Shown here: positions 7,704-17,100 of the stretch, in pieces | How the letters are laid out: every line of letters begins with the position of its first letter | How positions within the stretch are numbered: position 1 is the stretch's first letter | NCBI GenBank assembly: GCA_004293365.1 | Contig: RDYN01000080.1 | Coordinates: forward strand, 1-33,671 | Source: Oscillatoriales cyanobacterium | GTDB lineage: Bacteria; Cyanobacteriota; Cyanobacteriia; Cyanobacteriales; Microcoleaceae | Reading direction: 5' to 3' | Length of the DNA stretch: 33,671 bases | The notes under the pieces: model-generated | What the model was told of the DNA's origin: nothing | What the model saw: the letters and a program-made list of their open reading frames with translations, nothing else | Database searches by the model: none | Position numbers and translations under genes: made by a program

Positions 7704-8769
7704 GATTAACTGCTTGCTCAGAGGGGTAGATTGACCGGCTGGTCGATCGCGGTGCTAGATGCTGCGGTGCAAACTGTTTAAGTTGTTTGCTTTTCAACTC
7801 AGCATTCGATTGTCGCTTCGATCAATAATGGCTTCATTGTTTGGCGGATTAAAGTTCAGTTTGCTTGTTACAGATGCTCGATCTTTTTTTGTTACAACCT
7901 GGATACTGATGAGGGTTCGCCAGTTAAAGTTGAAATTGACTTGTGAACCCTGCCAGTCTGAAAATTAGCTAGCAGGCTGTCGATCGCGGGCAATGTAGAT
8001 TTGACACTCTGTGCTCGGCTGCTGCGCGGTGTAAATGTTTTAGCGCGATCGGCGACCGGTATTTGGTCTGGTGAAGGGCGCTCGTCTCCCCACCCGCGAA
8101 GCCTTCCAAAGCTACTCATGGTTTAATAGTAAACGCAACAGATACATTTCACCCGCCACAAGCTGCTAATCAACCTCTACTGTATATAGCACAGCCTGGG
8201 GAGCTTACGTCCACCCTGGATGCGGAGGTATCTCTCAAAGCCTTTAACACAATGTTAAAAGCGCTATTGAAATGTGGATGTCTCCACATTTGTGTATCTA
8301 CACCAACGTCACCAACGATCGACACATCCATAGATGGTTGATGTTTCAACCCTTGTTTAAAACGGTATGCAGTTGATCTTTCCCTGATATTTTACCGTGT
8401 TTTGTTAGGACATTCCACCAACTCAACTACTTTACCAATACAGCAGGATAGCTACGGCGATCTGAGCACCAAAAAAGTTCGATCGATCTTTGAGGACATC
8501 CCTCCTCGCCAGAAACTGCCTCGCGAGGGCAGCTAAGCTGTCGGTAATCTTTGACCCAGATTCGCCACCCTCAACTGTCACAATCGGTTTTTACTTATTT
8601 TTATCGACCTATTAAGCTATAAATTATACTTGTATGCCGTATTTTGGCGGATATCAATTGGAAAAAGGCATAATTTATCACTTAAAAAATCGATTTCTCT
8701 AAGTAATTATACTGTGTGACACCCTAGGGTGCGGAATCTAGGGTTTAAAAGCGCCACAGCTTTTGAAAA
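7704..8769. other. 1-kb region without a convincing gene
   Basis: This region lies between the cyclase start and the sqdX stop, both on the minus strand. It has small hairpins: a 9-bp stem at 8270-8291 (AAATGTGGA/TCCACATTT), a stem at 8516-8531 around TCGCGA, and a palindrome CACCCTAGGGTG at 8720-8731. A minus-strand TATAAT occurs near 8705-8712. Two open frames (7759-7968 plus, 7892-8119 minus) have unconvincing protein composition. It could be a long leader of the cyclase gene, hold a small RNA, or be decayed DNA. Confidence 0.45.
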
Positions 8770-9903
8770 TTAAGCGGCAGAGGCCATGGACTGGGCAAAT
8801 ACGACTGATTGATAGTAGCGCCGCAGTTGTGCGGTGGCGGCGGCCCAACCCCAGCGTTCGGCTTCAGAGCGAGCGTTTTGGCGGAGGGTTTCCCGTTCTT
8901 CGGGATTCGCAAACAGGCGCTGGGTGGCAGCCACTGCTCCGGCTTCATCGGTGGGGTCAAATAAATAGCCGTTAACACCGTCTGTGACAATATCGGGAAT
9001 TCCGCCACTGCGAGCCGCCACTACGGGCGTCCCCGCAGCCATAGCTTCTAGGAGCACTAAGCCCAGGGTTTCGGTACGGGAGGGAAAAATGAAGGCATCA
9101 GCAGATGCGTAAGCAGAAGCCAATTCTTGCCCCTTGAGGTAGCCAACAAAATTTGTGGGGGTGCCGGCAAAATATTGTTCGAGGTTTTGCCGGTGGGGGC
9201 CGTCTCCGACTAGGGCGAGGCGGGCGCCGGGAATGGCTGCGAGGACTGGTTTAATGGATTCGATTTCTTTTTCGGCACCGAGGCGGCCGACGTAGAGGAG
9301 TAAGGGGCTATCTGGGTTATTTTCAGAAAGGCGCGATCGCATTTCTCGACTCGCCAATTCGGGGACAAACATTTCAGTATCAACACCCCGCTGCCACAAG
9401 TCTACGCGATCGATGCCATGAGTTCTCAACTCATCCACCATGGCTGTAGAAGTGCAGAGATTTAATTCAGCTTGATTGTGCGCCCCTTTGAGCAATTCCC
9501 ACAGCAAAGGTTCGAGCATTCCAAAACCGTAATGGTGCAAGTATTTAGGTAAATGCGTGTGGTAAGAAGCCAAAATTGGAATATTAAACTTTTTGCCGTA
9601 ATATATCCCGCCCAATCCCAAAATAGCGGGATTGACAACATGAATAAGATCCGGTTTAAACTTCTGTAATTGTTGACCTATAGCCGGACTGGGCAGTGCC
9701 ATTTTCAGTTCCGGGTACATGGGCAAAGGCAAACCCTCAACACCGTAAACTCGGGCACCTTTGTATTCTGTAATTCCGTAATCTGGAGAAAATATCAGAA
9801 CTTGTTCGCCCGATCGCTGCAAGTGATCTACAGTGTGAATCAGGCGAGTGACAATGCCGTCTATTTTCGGCCAAAATGTTTCAGTGAACAGAGCAATTTT
9901 CAT
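8770..9903 (-). CDS. sqdX: Sulfoquinovosyltransferase, sulfolipid synthase
   Basis: A protein of 377 residues, the usual SqdX length. It transfers sulfoquinovose from UDP-sulfoquinovose to diacylglycerol, the last step of SQDG synthesis for thylakoid membranes. It is a GT-B, GT4-family enzyme. The N-terminal acceptor half begins MKIALFTETFWPKIDGIVTR and contains DLIHVVNPAILGLGGI and ASYHTHLPKYLHHYG. The donor half has LLYVGRLGAEKEI, LVGDGPHR and the E-x7-E motif ETLGLVLLE. The longer frame to a TTG at 9924 is rejected because the family starts at MKIALF (ATG 9901-9903). sqdB lies upstream on the same strand but is separated by two unrelated genes. Confidence 0.95.
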   Translation of the reverse strand: MKIALFTETFWPKIDGIVTRLIHTVDHLQRSGEQVLIFSPDYGITEYKGARVYGVEGLPLPMYPELKMALPSPAIGQQLQKFKPDLIHVVNPAILGLGGIYYGKKFNIPILASYHTHLPKYLHHYGFGMLEPLLWELLKGAHNQAELNLCTSTAMVDELRTHGIDRVDLWQRGVDTEMFVPELASREMRSRLSENNPDSPLLLYVGRLGAEKEIESIKPVLAAIPGARLALVGDGPHRQNLEQYFAGTPTNFVGYLKGQELASAYASADAFIFPSRTETLGLVLLEAMAAGTPVVAARSGGIPDIVTDGVNGYLFDPTDEAGAVAATQRLFANPEERETLRQNARSEAERWGWAAATAQLRRYYQSVVFAQSMASAA

Positions 9904-10013
9904 AAAACGAAGGAAGTTCGGCAACGGATTCTGTAACGGATGTAACGGATGTAGGATGAAGGCGCTTCGGCTTCCCTCAGCCTAAAAAGAGGGAAGAGGG
10001 AAGAAGGCTTTAG

Positions 10014-10670
10014 TTATTCTTTATATATTGTTGGCGAAATCGCTACTCCCAGTCTTTGGCAAATGTCGGGGTTAGTAACAGGATACACTGTCTCACGGGG
10101 AGTGAGTAATTGCGGGCGGTCGTCTCCTTTATATTCGTGTTGCTGTCGCACGAATTGGGAAATATCTTCGATATTCACAATCCATTCTCGCGCGTAATTT
10201 GCCAAAAAACTGCCGCGCAAGCCTAGTTGAATTGCCCGCCGTTCCAGTTTCGCGCCACTGGGATGGTGGTCTGGATCCCATTGCAGGCGTACCAATGAAT
10301 TTTTAACAGCTTGTTTCCATTGTTTTTCGCTTCCGTACACTTGTGAAACGAAATTGGAATGAACGGCCGATGCTAAAATTTCGTCAAAGGCGGAACGTTT
10401 TAGCCAAATAGCCAAAATTATTTCTTGTCCGGGTTTTGTTCCCCATTCCGATCGATACATCATCCAGAGAAAGTTCGGCTTAATCCAACTCATGCGATTC
10501 AGGCTGAATTCACCGCCGAAATAACCATTCTCTGCTGCAAAAAGCCCGATCGCCGGACGGTAAGCTTGATAGACAACAACAGTATCATCGTCAAATTGTG
10601 CTAAAATGTGCCGACCTGTATTCGGCCACCGAATTTTTTGGTTTAAGTAAGATTCTGTCAGCAGCTTCAT
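10014..10670 (-). CDS. DUF4291 family protein
   Basis: A protein of 218 residues. The family signature is clear: an early DDDTVVVYQAYRPAIG, then LNRMSWIKPNFLWMMYRSEW and GTKPGQEIILAIWLKR, and later VRLQWDPDHHPSGAKLERRA with a QLGLRG stretch. DUF4291 has no established biochemical role that I know of. The ATG at 10670 is chosen over a TTG at 10712: it lies 5 nt after the stop of the preceding small membrane gene, which suggests co-transcription and possibly translational coupling. There is no signal peptide or membrane segment, so it is probably cytoplasmic. Its position just ahead of sqdX does not by itself link it to sulfolipid synthesis. Confidence 0.85.
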   Translation of the reverse strand: MKLLTESYLNQKIRWPNTGRHILAQFDDDTVVVYQAYRPAIGLFAAENGYFGGEFSLNRMSWIKPNFLWMMYRSEWGTKPGQEIILAIWLKRSAFDEILASAVHSNFVSQVYGSEKQWKQAVKNSLVRLQWDPDHHPSGAKLERRAIQLGLRGSFLANYAREWIVNIEDISQFVRQQHEYKGDDRPQLLTPRETVYPVTNPDICQRLGVAISPTIYKE

Positions 10671-10675
10671 CTTAG

Positions 10676-10981
10676 TTAACTGCCATCGAGAGGTTTCTGG
10701 GGCAAGATGCAAATTCCCTGAATGCCAATTGATACAATTATCCCACCTAAAAGCAATCCTACACCTTCTGCAAAGCAGTTAATTCTGTGAATTTCCTGTG
10801 CTGTTTTGGCAATTAAGATTTCCTTGGACGTAGCAGAAGGCGATGCGCTAACTCGACGGTAATTTTGATAACTCGCCGTTAGTGCAGCCCATTCCGGTAC
10901 TAAATAATAAGCACAAACTGCACTTGCACAAAATCCCGGCAGAACAACTAAAAGCAACTGAATCAAAATTCTACTTTTCAC
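10676..10981 (-). CDS. Small two-helix membrane protein
   Basis: A protein of about 101 residues that I do not recognise. Two hydrophobic segments are evident, ILIQLLLVVLPGFCASAVCA near the N-terminus and VGLLLGGIIVSIGIQGICIL near the C-terminus. A polar loop between them includes YQNYRRVSASPSATSKEI. A GTG at 10981 preceded by GGGA is preferred over an upstream TTG at 10996. The gene ends 5 nt before the DUF4291 start, so the two probably form an operon. Confidence 0.65.
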   Translation of the reverse strand: MKSRILIQLLLVVLPGFCASAVCAYYLVPEWAALTASYQNYRRVSASPSATSKEILIAKTAQEIHRINCFAEGVGLLLGGIIVSIGIQGICILPQKPLDGS

Positions 10982-11035
10982 GGTATTTATTCCCAAACAA
11001 GCCGACAGTCAAAACCAGATAAGATTTTTTAAATT

Positions 11036-11174
11036 AACCGCAGAGGACACAGAGGACACAGAGTAAAAAAACAAAAAGATAGATATATATCCATTCAGAA
11101 CAAGCTTTCCCTTCCTGTTCTCTTGCTTTCTTTTCTCTTGCTTCGCGCCCTTCGCGCCTTCGCGGTTCGTCCAA
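11036..11174. repeat. Degenerate 9-mer repeat arms (CCGCAGAGGACACAGAG type)
   Basis: At 11036-11068 a roughly 9-bp unit GAGGACACA repeats after AACCGCA. At 11140-11174 a related inverted arm, CTTCGCGCCCTTCGCGCCTT, ends in CGCGGTT. Together they form an imperfect inverted pair, upstream of the small membrane gene and downstream of sqdB. Such arms are common intergenic repeats in cyanobacteria; a terminator role for sqdB is possible but unproven. Confidence 0.55.
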
Positions 11175-11200
11175 AAAAATCTTGCAGCTTGTACCCAAAA

Positions 11201-12463
<1,263 letters not shown>

Positions 12464-13054
12464 TTAAACCGGAATTTCGTCGGCGAAACTGGCCCAGCGG
12501 GTGAATTCAAAGGGCCCAGCGAGGGCTCCCCAGACGTGGGCGTCGGTTTCGGGGTCGCGCCCGCGATCGTGGCTGATAAATTTGTCACCATCAATCTCGA
12601 ATTCGCTATCCAGATAGGTTTGTTTGCCATTTCTGACCACGGCACAGCCTTTTCCGGGTTCGACAGACCCTTTGAAGCTGTTACCCGTCCAGTGCGTAAA
12701 AAAGGTGCATCCCGGGAGGAGTGTCAGTTGTTCGGTTTTGATTTCTTGCAGCCGTTGGGGTTGGCGGGATGCGCCGTAGAATTGCGCTTCGTTTTCTATG
12801 GCATAATTTTCGATGTCGATGCGATCGCCCGCCGGGACTAATTTTAAAACTCGAACTCGGTACGGTACGTGCAGTTCGATATCATAGGCTTGTTCTAGGT
12901 ACAAGCTCATCCCGCCCAGAAGTTCCACGGGTAAAGGTCTCATGCAGACGCGGATGTGGGCGAAGAATGGCGGATTTTCAAAGGCTTGGGGTTGGTTGCT
13001 GAAGTCGGCCGCCATCCAGCGGGCGAGGGTAACAATATCGGTGGAATGAGTCAT
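12464..13054 (-). CDS. cpcT: CpcT/CpeT-family phycobiliprotein lyase
   Basis: A protein of 196 residues, the normal family length. It attaches phycocyanobilin to the second beta-subunit cysteine (about Cys153/155) of phycocyanin and phycoerythrocyanin in phycobilisome assembly. Family blocks read clearly: TLARWMAADFSNQPQAFENP, FFAHIRVCMRPLP, SLYLEQAYD, THWTGNSFKGSVEPGKGC, RNGKQTYLDSEFEI and FISHDRGRDPETD. The domain is a lipocalin-like calyx holding the bilin without permanent attachment. Start at ATG 13054. It precedes sqdB on the same strand; the functional link is only that both serve thylakoid build-up. CpcT and the phycoerythrin-associated CpeT are related, but the overall match favours CpcT. 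Confidence 0.93.
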   Translation of the reverse strand: MTHSTDIVTLARWMAADFSNQPQAFENPPFFAHIRVCMRPLPVELLGGMSLYLEQAYDIELHVPYRVRVLKLVPAGDRIDIENYAIENEAQFYGASRQPQRLQEIKTEQLTLLPGCTFFTHWTGNSFKGSVEPGKGCAVVRNGKQTYLDSEFEIDGDKFISHDRGRDPETDAHVWGALAGPFEFTRWASFADEIPV

Positions 13055-13214
13055 TTCGATTTTCGATTTTAGATTTTGGATTTTAGATTGGGGGGAGTAG
13101 AAGTTATTTTAGGGGAAATTAAGGTGCGATCGGGCTTTTGAACCCCGACTTCTTTAAAAAGTCCGGGCTCTGCGTCTTCTGTTTTTTTCAGGCTGCCTTA
13201 CTGAACAGAAAATC

Positions 13215-13439
13215 ATGAAACTACAACCAGTCGAATCCAGCATGATAAAAGCTGTGGGTTATGACGATACCGAGTCTACCCTAGAAGTTCTTTTCGATAG
13301 CGGCAAAACCTATCTCTACTTTGAAGTCCCGAATCATGTCTATTCAGAATTAATGGAATCTGACTCTAAAGGTAGTTACATGAGAGATTGTGTGATTGAC
13401 TGTTATCCGTACCAACAGGTAAAGAAACGGCGGCGGTAA
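13215..13439 (+). CDS. KTSC domain protein
   Basis: A protein of 74 residues forming one KTSC domain: MKLQPVESSMIKAVGYDD, then LEVLFDSGKTYLYFEVP, then the SKGSYMRDCVID segment with the Ser-Lys-Gly that is well conserved in the family, and a basic tail KKRRR. The KTSC domain occurs alone or on the end of lysyl-tRNA synthetases and in phage proteins; its activity is unknown. The gene is divergent from cpcT, with AT-rich heptamer repeats (GATTTTAG) between them. The ribosome site is weak. Confidence 0.85.
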   Translation: MKLQPVESSMIKAVGYDDTESTLEVLFDSGKTYLYFEVPNHVYSELMESDSKGSYMRDCVIDCYPYQQVKKRRR

Positions 13440-14167
13440 GTACCCCATTAATCTAGGCGTTTTGAAGAGATAATTTGGATTTTGCGATCGCACTCTCACC
13501 CAGATTTTTTCTTGCTGGAGGCGAGAGGAACAATTGGAATTGCTGGATACTCACCCTTTGTTTACCAGAAAGAATTAGTTGAAAGCCTCTCACGAGTGAG
13601 GGAGAAATTAAAATCAGACTATTCATTACTCCAATCCTCTTCCTTCTAGGTAGAGGTCGCTCTCCACAGGTCAACTGTCAACTGTCAACTGTCAACTGTT
13701 GAACAGTCGGTGTCCCAAAGGCGATCGCCCGTTTCCCAATTACAAAAATCCCGGTGCATTTTTAAGCATTGTCATTACCCACATTTTTCATTTTTCGTTT
13801 ACCTGCTAGCCCGCCGTAGGTTCAAACCTACGGCTAATAGCGTAAGTCGGTTAAAACTGAGATCTTGCACCATTCTCAATTAGCCTTTCACGGGCGGGCG
13901 GGACGCCCACCCCACAAGAAAATTCATTCTTTGTGGAACGGGCTTTGAGCAGCGTTGCTGACAATGATGCAAGATGTGAGTTAAAACCGACTAAAAGAAC
14001 CAAAAACTTAGTCGGTTTCAACCGACTTACGCTATTAGCCAGGGACTTCAGTCCCTGGCGGAATAACGGCGCAGTCAGGGTTTCAGGAAATTTGGGTAAT
14101 GACAAGATTTTTAAGCCCATTCTACTTTCAACTTGACATCTATATTCGAGTCCATCTCTGGCCCCAG
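13440..14167. other. Repeat-rich spacer, no gene
   Basis: Between the KTSC gene and the giant kinase stop. It contains tandem TCAACTG heptamers (about 13671-13697) and a composite palindromic element described separately (13813-14058). The frames 13453-13674 and 13851-14171 lie on repeats and are not credible genes. Confidence 0.6.
13813..14058. repeat. MITE-like composite inverted repeat
   Basis: Inverted arms of about 25 bp, GCTAATAGCGTAAGTCGGTT at 13833 and its complement ending in GCTATTAGC at 14039, enclose about 155 bp. Outside them sit two further hairpins: CCGTAGG/CCTACGG at 13813-13833 and GCCAGGGACT/AGTCCCTGGC at 14037-14058. An internal 11-bp stem (13984-13994 with 14008-14018) and the GGGCGGGACGCCC word lie within. 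No coding capacity is present. Confidence 0.7.
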
Positions 14168-17100
14168 TCAACCCAGATACTTTATAGGAATCTCGATCGC
14201 AAAAATAGTCCCGCTGCTGACAGTCGAACCACAGGTTAATTTACCCCCATGTTTTTTGATAATAGCATAGCTGACAGATAAACCTAAACCTGTACCGCTC
14301 CCCACTGGTTTAGTTGTAAAAAATGGCTCGAATATGCGTTTTTGAATATGGGTAGGAATCCCACTACCATTATCAGCGATCGCAATTCTTACCCACTCTT
14401 TTTTTATCACTTCAGTTTGAATCTTAATCGAAGGATTATTTTGAGTTTTACTAACTTGTTTGAGAGCATCAAGAGCATTACTAATAATACTGAGAAATAC
14501 CTGATTCATCTCACTCGCATAACAGGTAACACGAGGCAGGTTGCCATACTCTTTAATAACTTGTACCTCGGGCAGATTATCACTTTCTTGGAAGCGGTTT
14601 TGTAAAATTAGTAAAGTGCTTTCAAGTCCGGCGTGTAAATCTACAGATTTCATGTCTGCTTCGTCCAAGCGAGAGAAATTACGCAAACTCAAGATAATTT
14701 GCTTGATTCGTTCGCTTCCGGCTTTCATGGATTGCAGAATCTTAGTTAAATCTTCCCTGATAAATTCTAACTCAATTTCCTCAATATTTGCTTTAATTGC
14801 TGAGCTTTTATCTGGATATTCTTGCTGATAAAGTTCCAGCAAGTTCAGCAAAGCTTTGACATAATTTTCGGTGGGCTGAAGATTGCTATGAATAAAAGTA
14901 ACTGGGTTGTTAATTTCGTGTGCTATTCCCGCTACGAGTTGACCGACGGCGGACATTTTCTCGCTCTGAATTAGTTGTGCTTGGGTTTGTTGTAAATTTT
15001 TCAATGCTTGCTCTAAATCAACAGCTTTTTGGCTTAACTCTTCAGTTTTTCGCTCTACTTCCGCTTCCAAGGTTTGAGAGTAGTTCTCTACTTGTTGATA
15101 CAAACGGGCGTTTTCAATGGATATAGCCGCTTGAGCAGTAACGATTTGGAGGGTTTCGACGCGCTCGCTTGTAAACGCTCCCACTGTTAGATTATTTTCT
15201 AAATACAAAATCGCGATTAATTTTCCCCGCTTGCTAATCGGAATACATAAAGCTGATTTAGGCTGGTGGGTTATGATATAGCGATCGCCTGCAAATTGAG
15301 CCGAAGCACTCAAGTTATCACAAACCGCCGTTGTTTGACTTCTGGCTACAGAATAAATCAAACTTTGGGGTAATTCTTGACATTCAGCTAAAGGAATGTG
15401 CCTCTTTTCGGTATGGTTTTGAGCCGATGAAGCCACTACTAACCATTTTGCATCTCGATCGATCGCTAAAATTCCGGTTTCCGCTCCCGCATGGGCGATC
15501 GCAATTTGCATCAAAGTGGCCAATAGTTTCTCTAATTCAATTTCCTGTGAAATAGCTTGTGCTGCTTTCATCACCGCCGGAAAATCCAGCCATAAATTCT
15601 GGCTGTTGCTGCTACTGACGCTCGTTACGCTTCTCATGAGGGTAGGAGAGATTGTTCCCTCAGATATGATAGCTCGCTTAGTCGGTTGGAGAATAGCCCC
15701 TAGTAGTTGGGGATAGTGTTGTTCTAAATAAACAACTTTCGCCTTCGCACCCCATCGGGTGTAACAGTAGTATGCTTCCTGCATATATCCAGAAGCAACT
15801 TTTTCTTTTCCCCAGTCCAGATAAAATTTAGCCGCTAGTTCATTAGCTAACGCTTCTTCTTGGATATATTCGTTTTCTTTGGCTCCGGAAATTGCGCGAT
15901 CGTACCAATCTCCAGCTTCATATTTATTGCCGAAAACTCGGAATTTTTCTGCCTCTACTAAGTCAACCTTATGTTGGTGATTCATCGGTGCATGGTGCGC
16001 CCATTGAGCCAGAGTAGTTTGATGGGTTTCCAGCAGAGTGAGAGTGTTAGTTTGCTCCATTTCTGACTGCGTAGAAAATAGTGCCAAGTAGCTTAACCCG
16101 GCATAGAAATGGAAAATCGGAGTATGAATCATTGCTGCCACTACCATCAAATATGCCTTAGCTTGGGCAATGTAGTCTAGGGCGTTGGCGTAGTTGCCAA
16201 AGAGATAGGCAAGCATCAGTTTGTATATATAGACAAAAGCGAGTGCTGGAAACTCCTTATTCTGATGGTGCTTGGGAATCATGACCGTTTCATCGTAGGT
16301 CTGGCCGATTAATAAATCTGGTTGATGGACAAGTCCTATCAAATTCTGTACCATCTGTTGTCTCATCTTCACATAAGCCAGAGGCAAATATTGCTTAACT
16401 TGAGCTAAGACAACACAGTAATTTTCTATTTCTGATTCCCAATCATATAAATCCATTCCAGCGAAGAAACTATCATCAAAATAAACATTAATATTGTAGC
16501 CAGCATTTAGGAAATCACCAGTTTCCATTCCAGCCAGATAGCCCTCTTTTGCCGTTAGAATTACTGCCCTTAGTTCTTCTTGACGATGCTGGGTAAAACA
16601 GCAAAACCAAAGTAAAGCTATGGACTTAAATTCCCCCACATTCAACCGATTGAGTACGCTCAGTGCCACTCGACCAAAGCGATAGCCTTTTTCTACTTCT
16701 CCCAAAAAGACAGACAGCACCATGCCATAACTTGCATACCCGATTGTTGATGCGGGTGCATTTCCCAATTGGAGCGATAGACTGACCATTGTGGCGCAAA
16801 GCACAGGCAACAAGGCAGAATTTACCATAAAAATGGGTAAAAATAACATTGCTAACAGTTGCATAGCCGCAATTGTCCGAGGATCGCTCATTACGGGAAG
16901 GTCAACCAGTTCCTCAATCTGTTTGTCCTCCAGTTGACTGGCAAGGTTTTGTAGTGCAATGCGTGTCAAGGCTTCGTCATTTTCAGAGGGAAGTTCAATC
17001 CCCAATTGTTCTAGGGCGATTCTGCCTACTGCGATCGCTTCTAACATCTGATTCTGAGTTGTCAGTGCGTTGATTTGAATCTCATATATTTTTACTTTAT

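Noticed and set aside
7892..8119. 75-codon minus-strand frame upstream of the cyclase
   Set aside because: No recognisable domain, poor composition and no ribosome site.
13453..13674. 73-codon minus-strand frame after the KTSC gene
   Set aside because: Low-complexity spacer beside heptamer repeats; no family resemblance.
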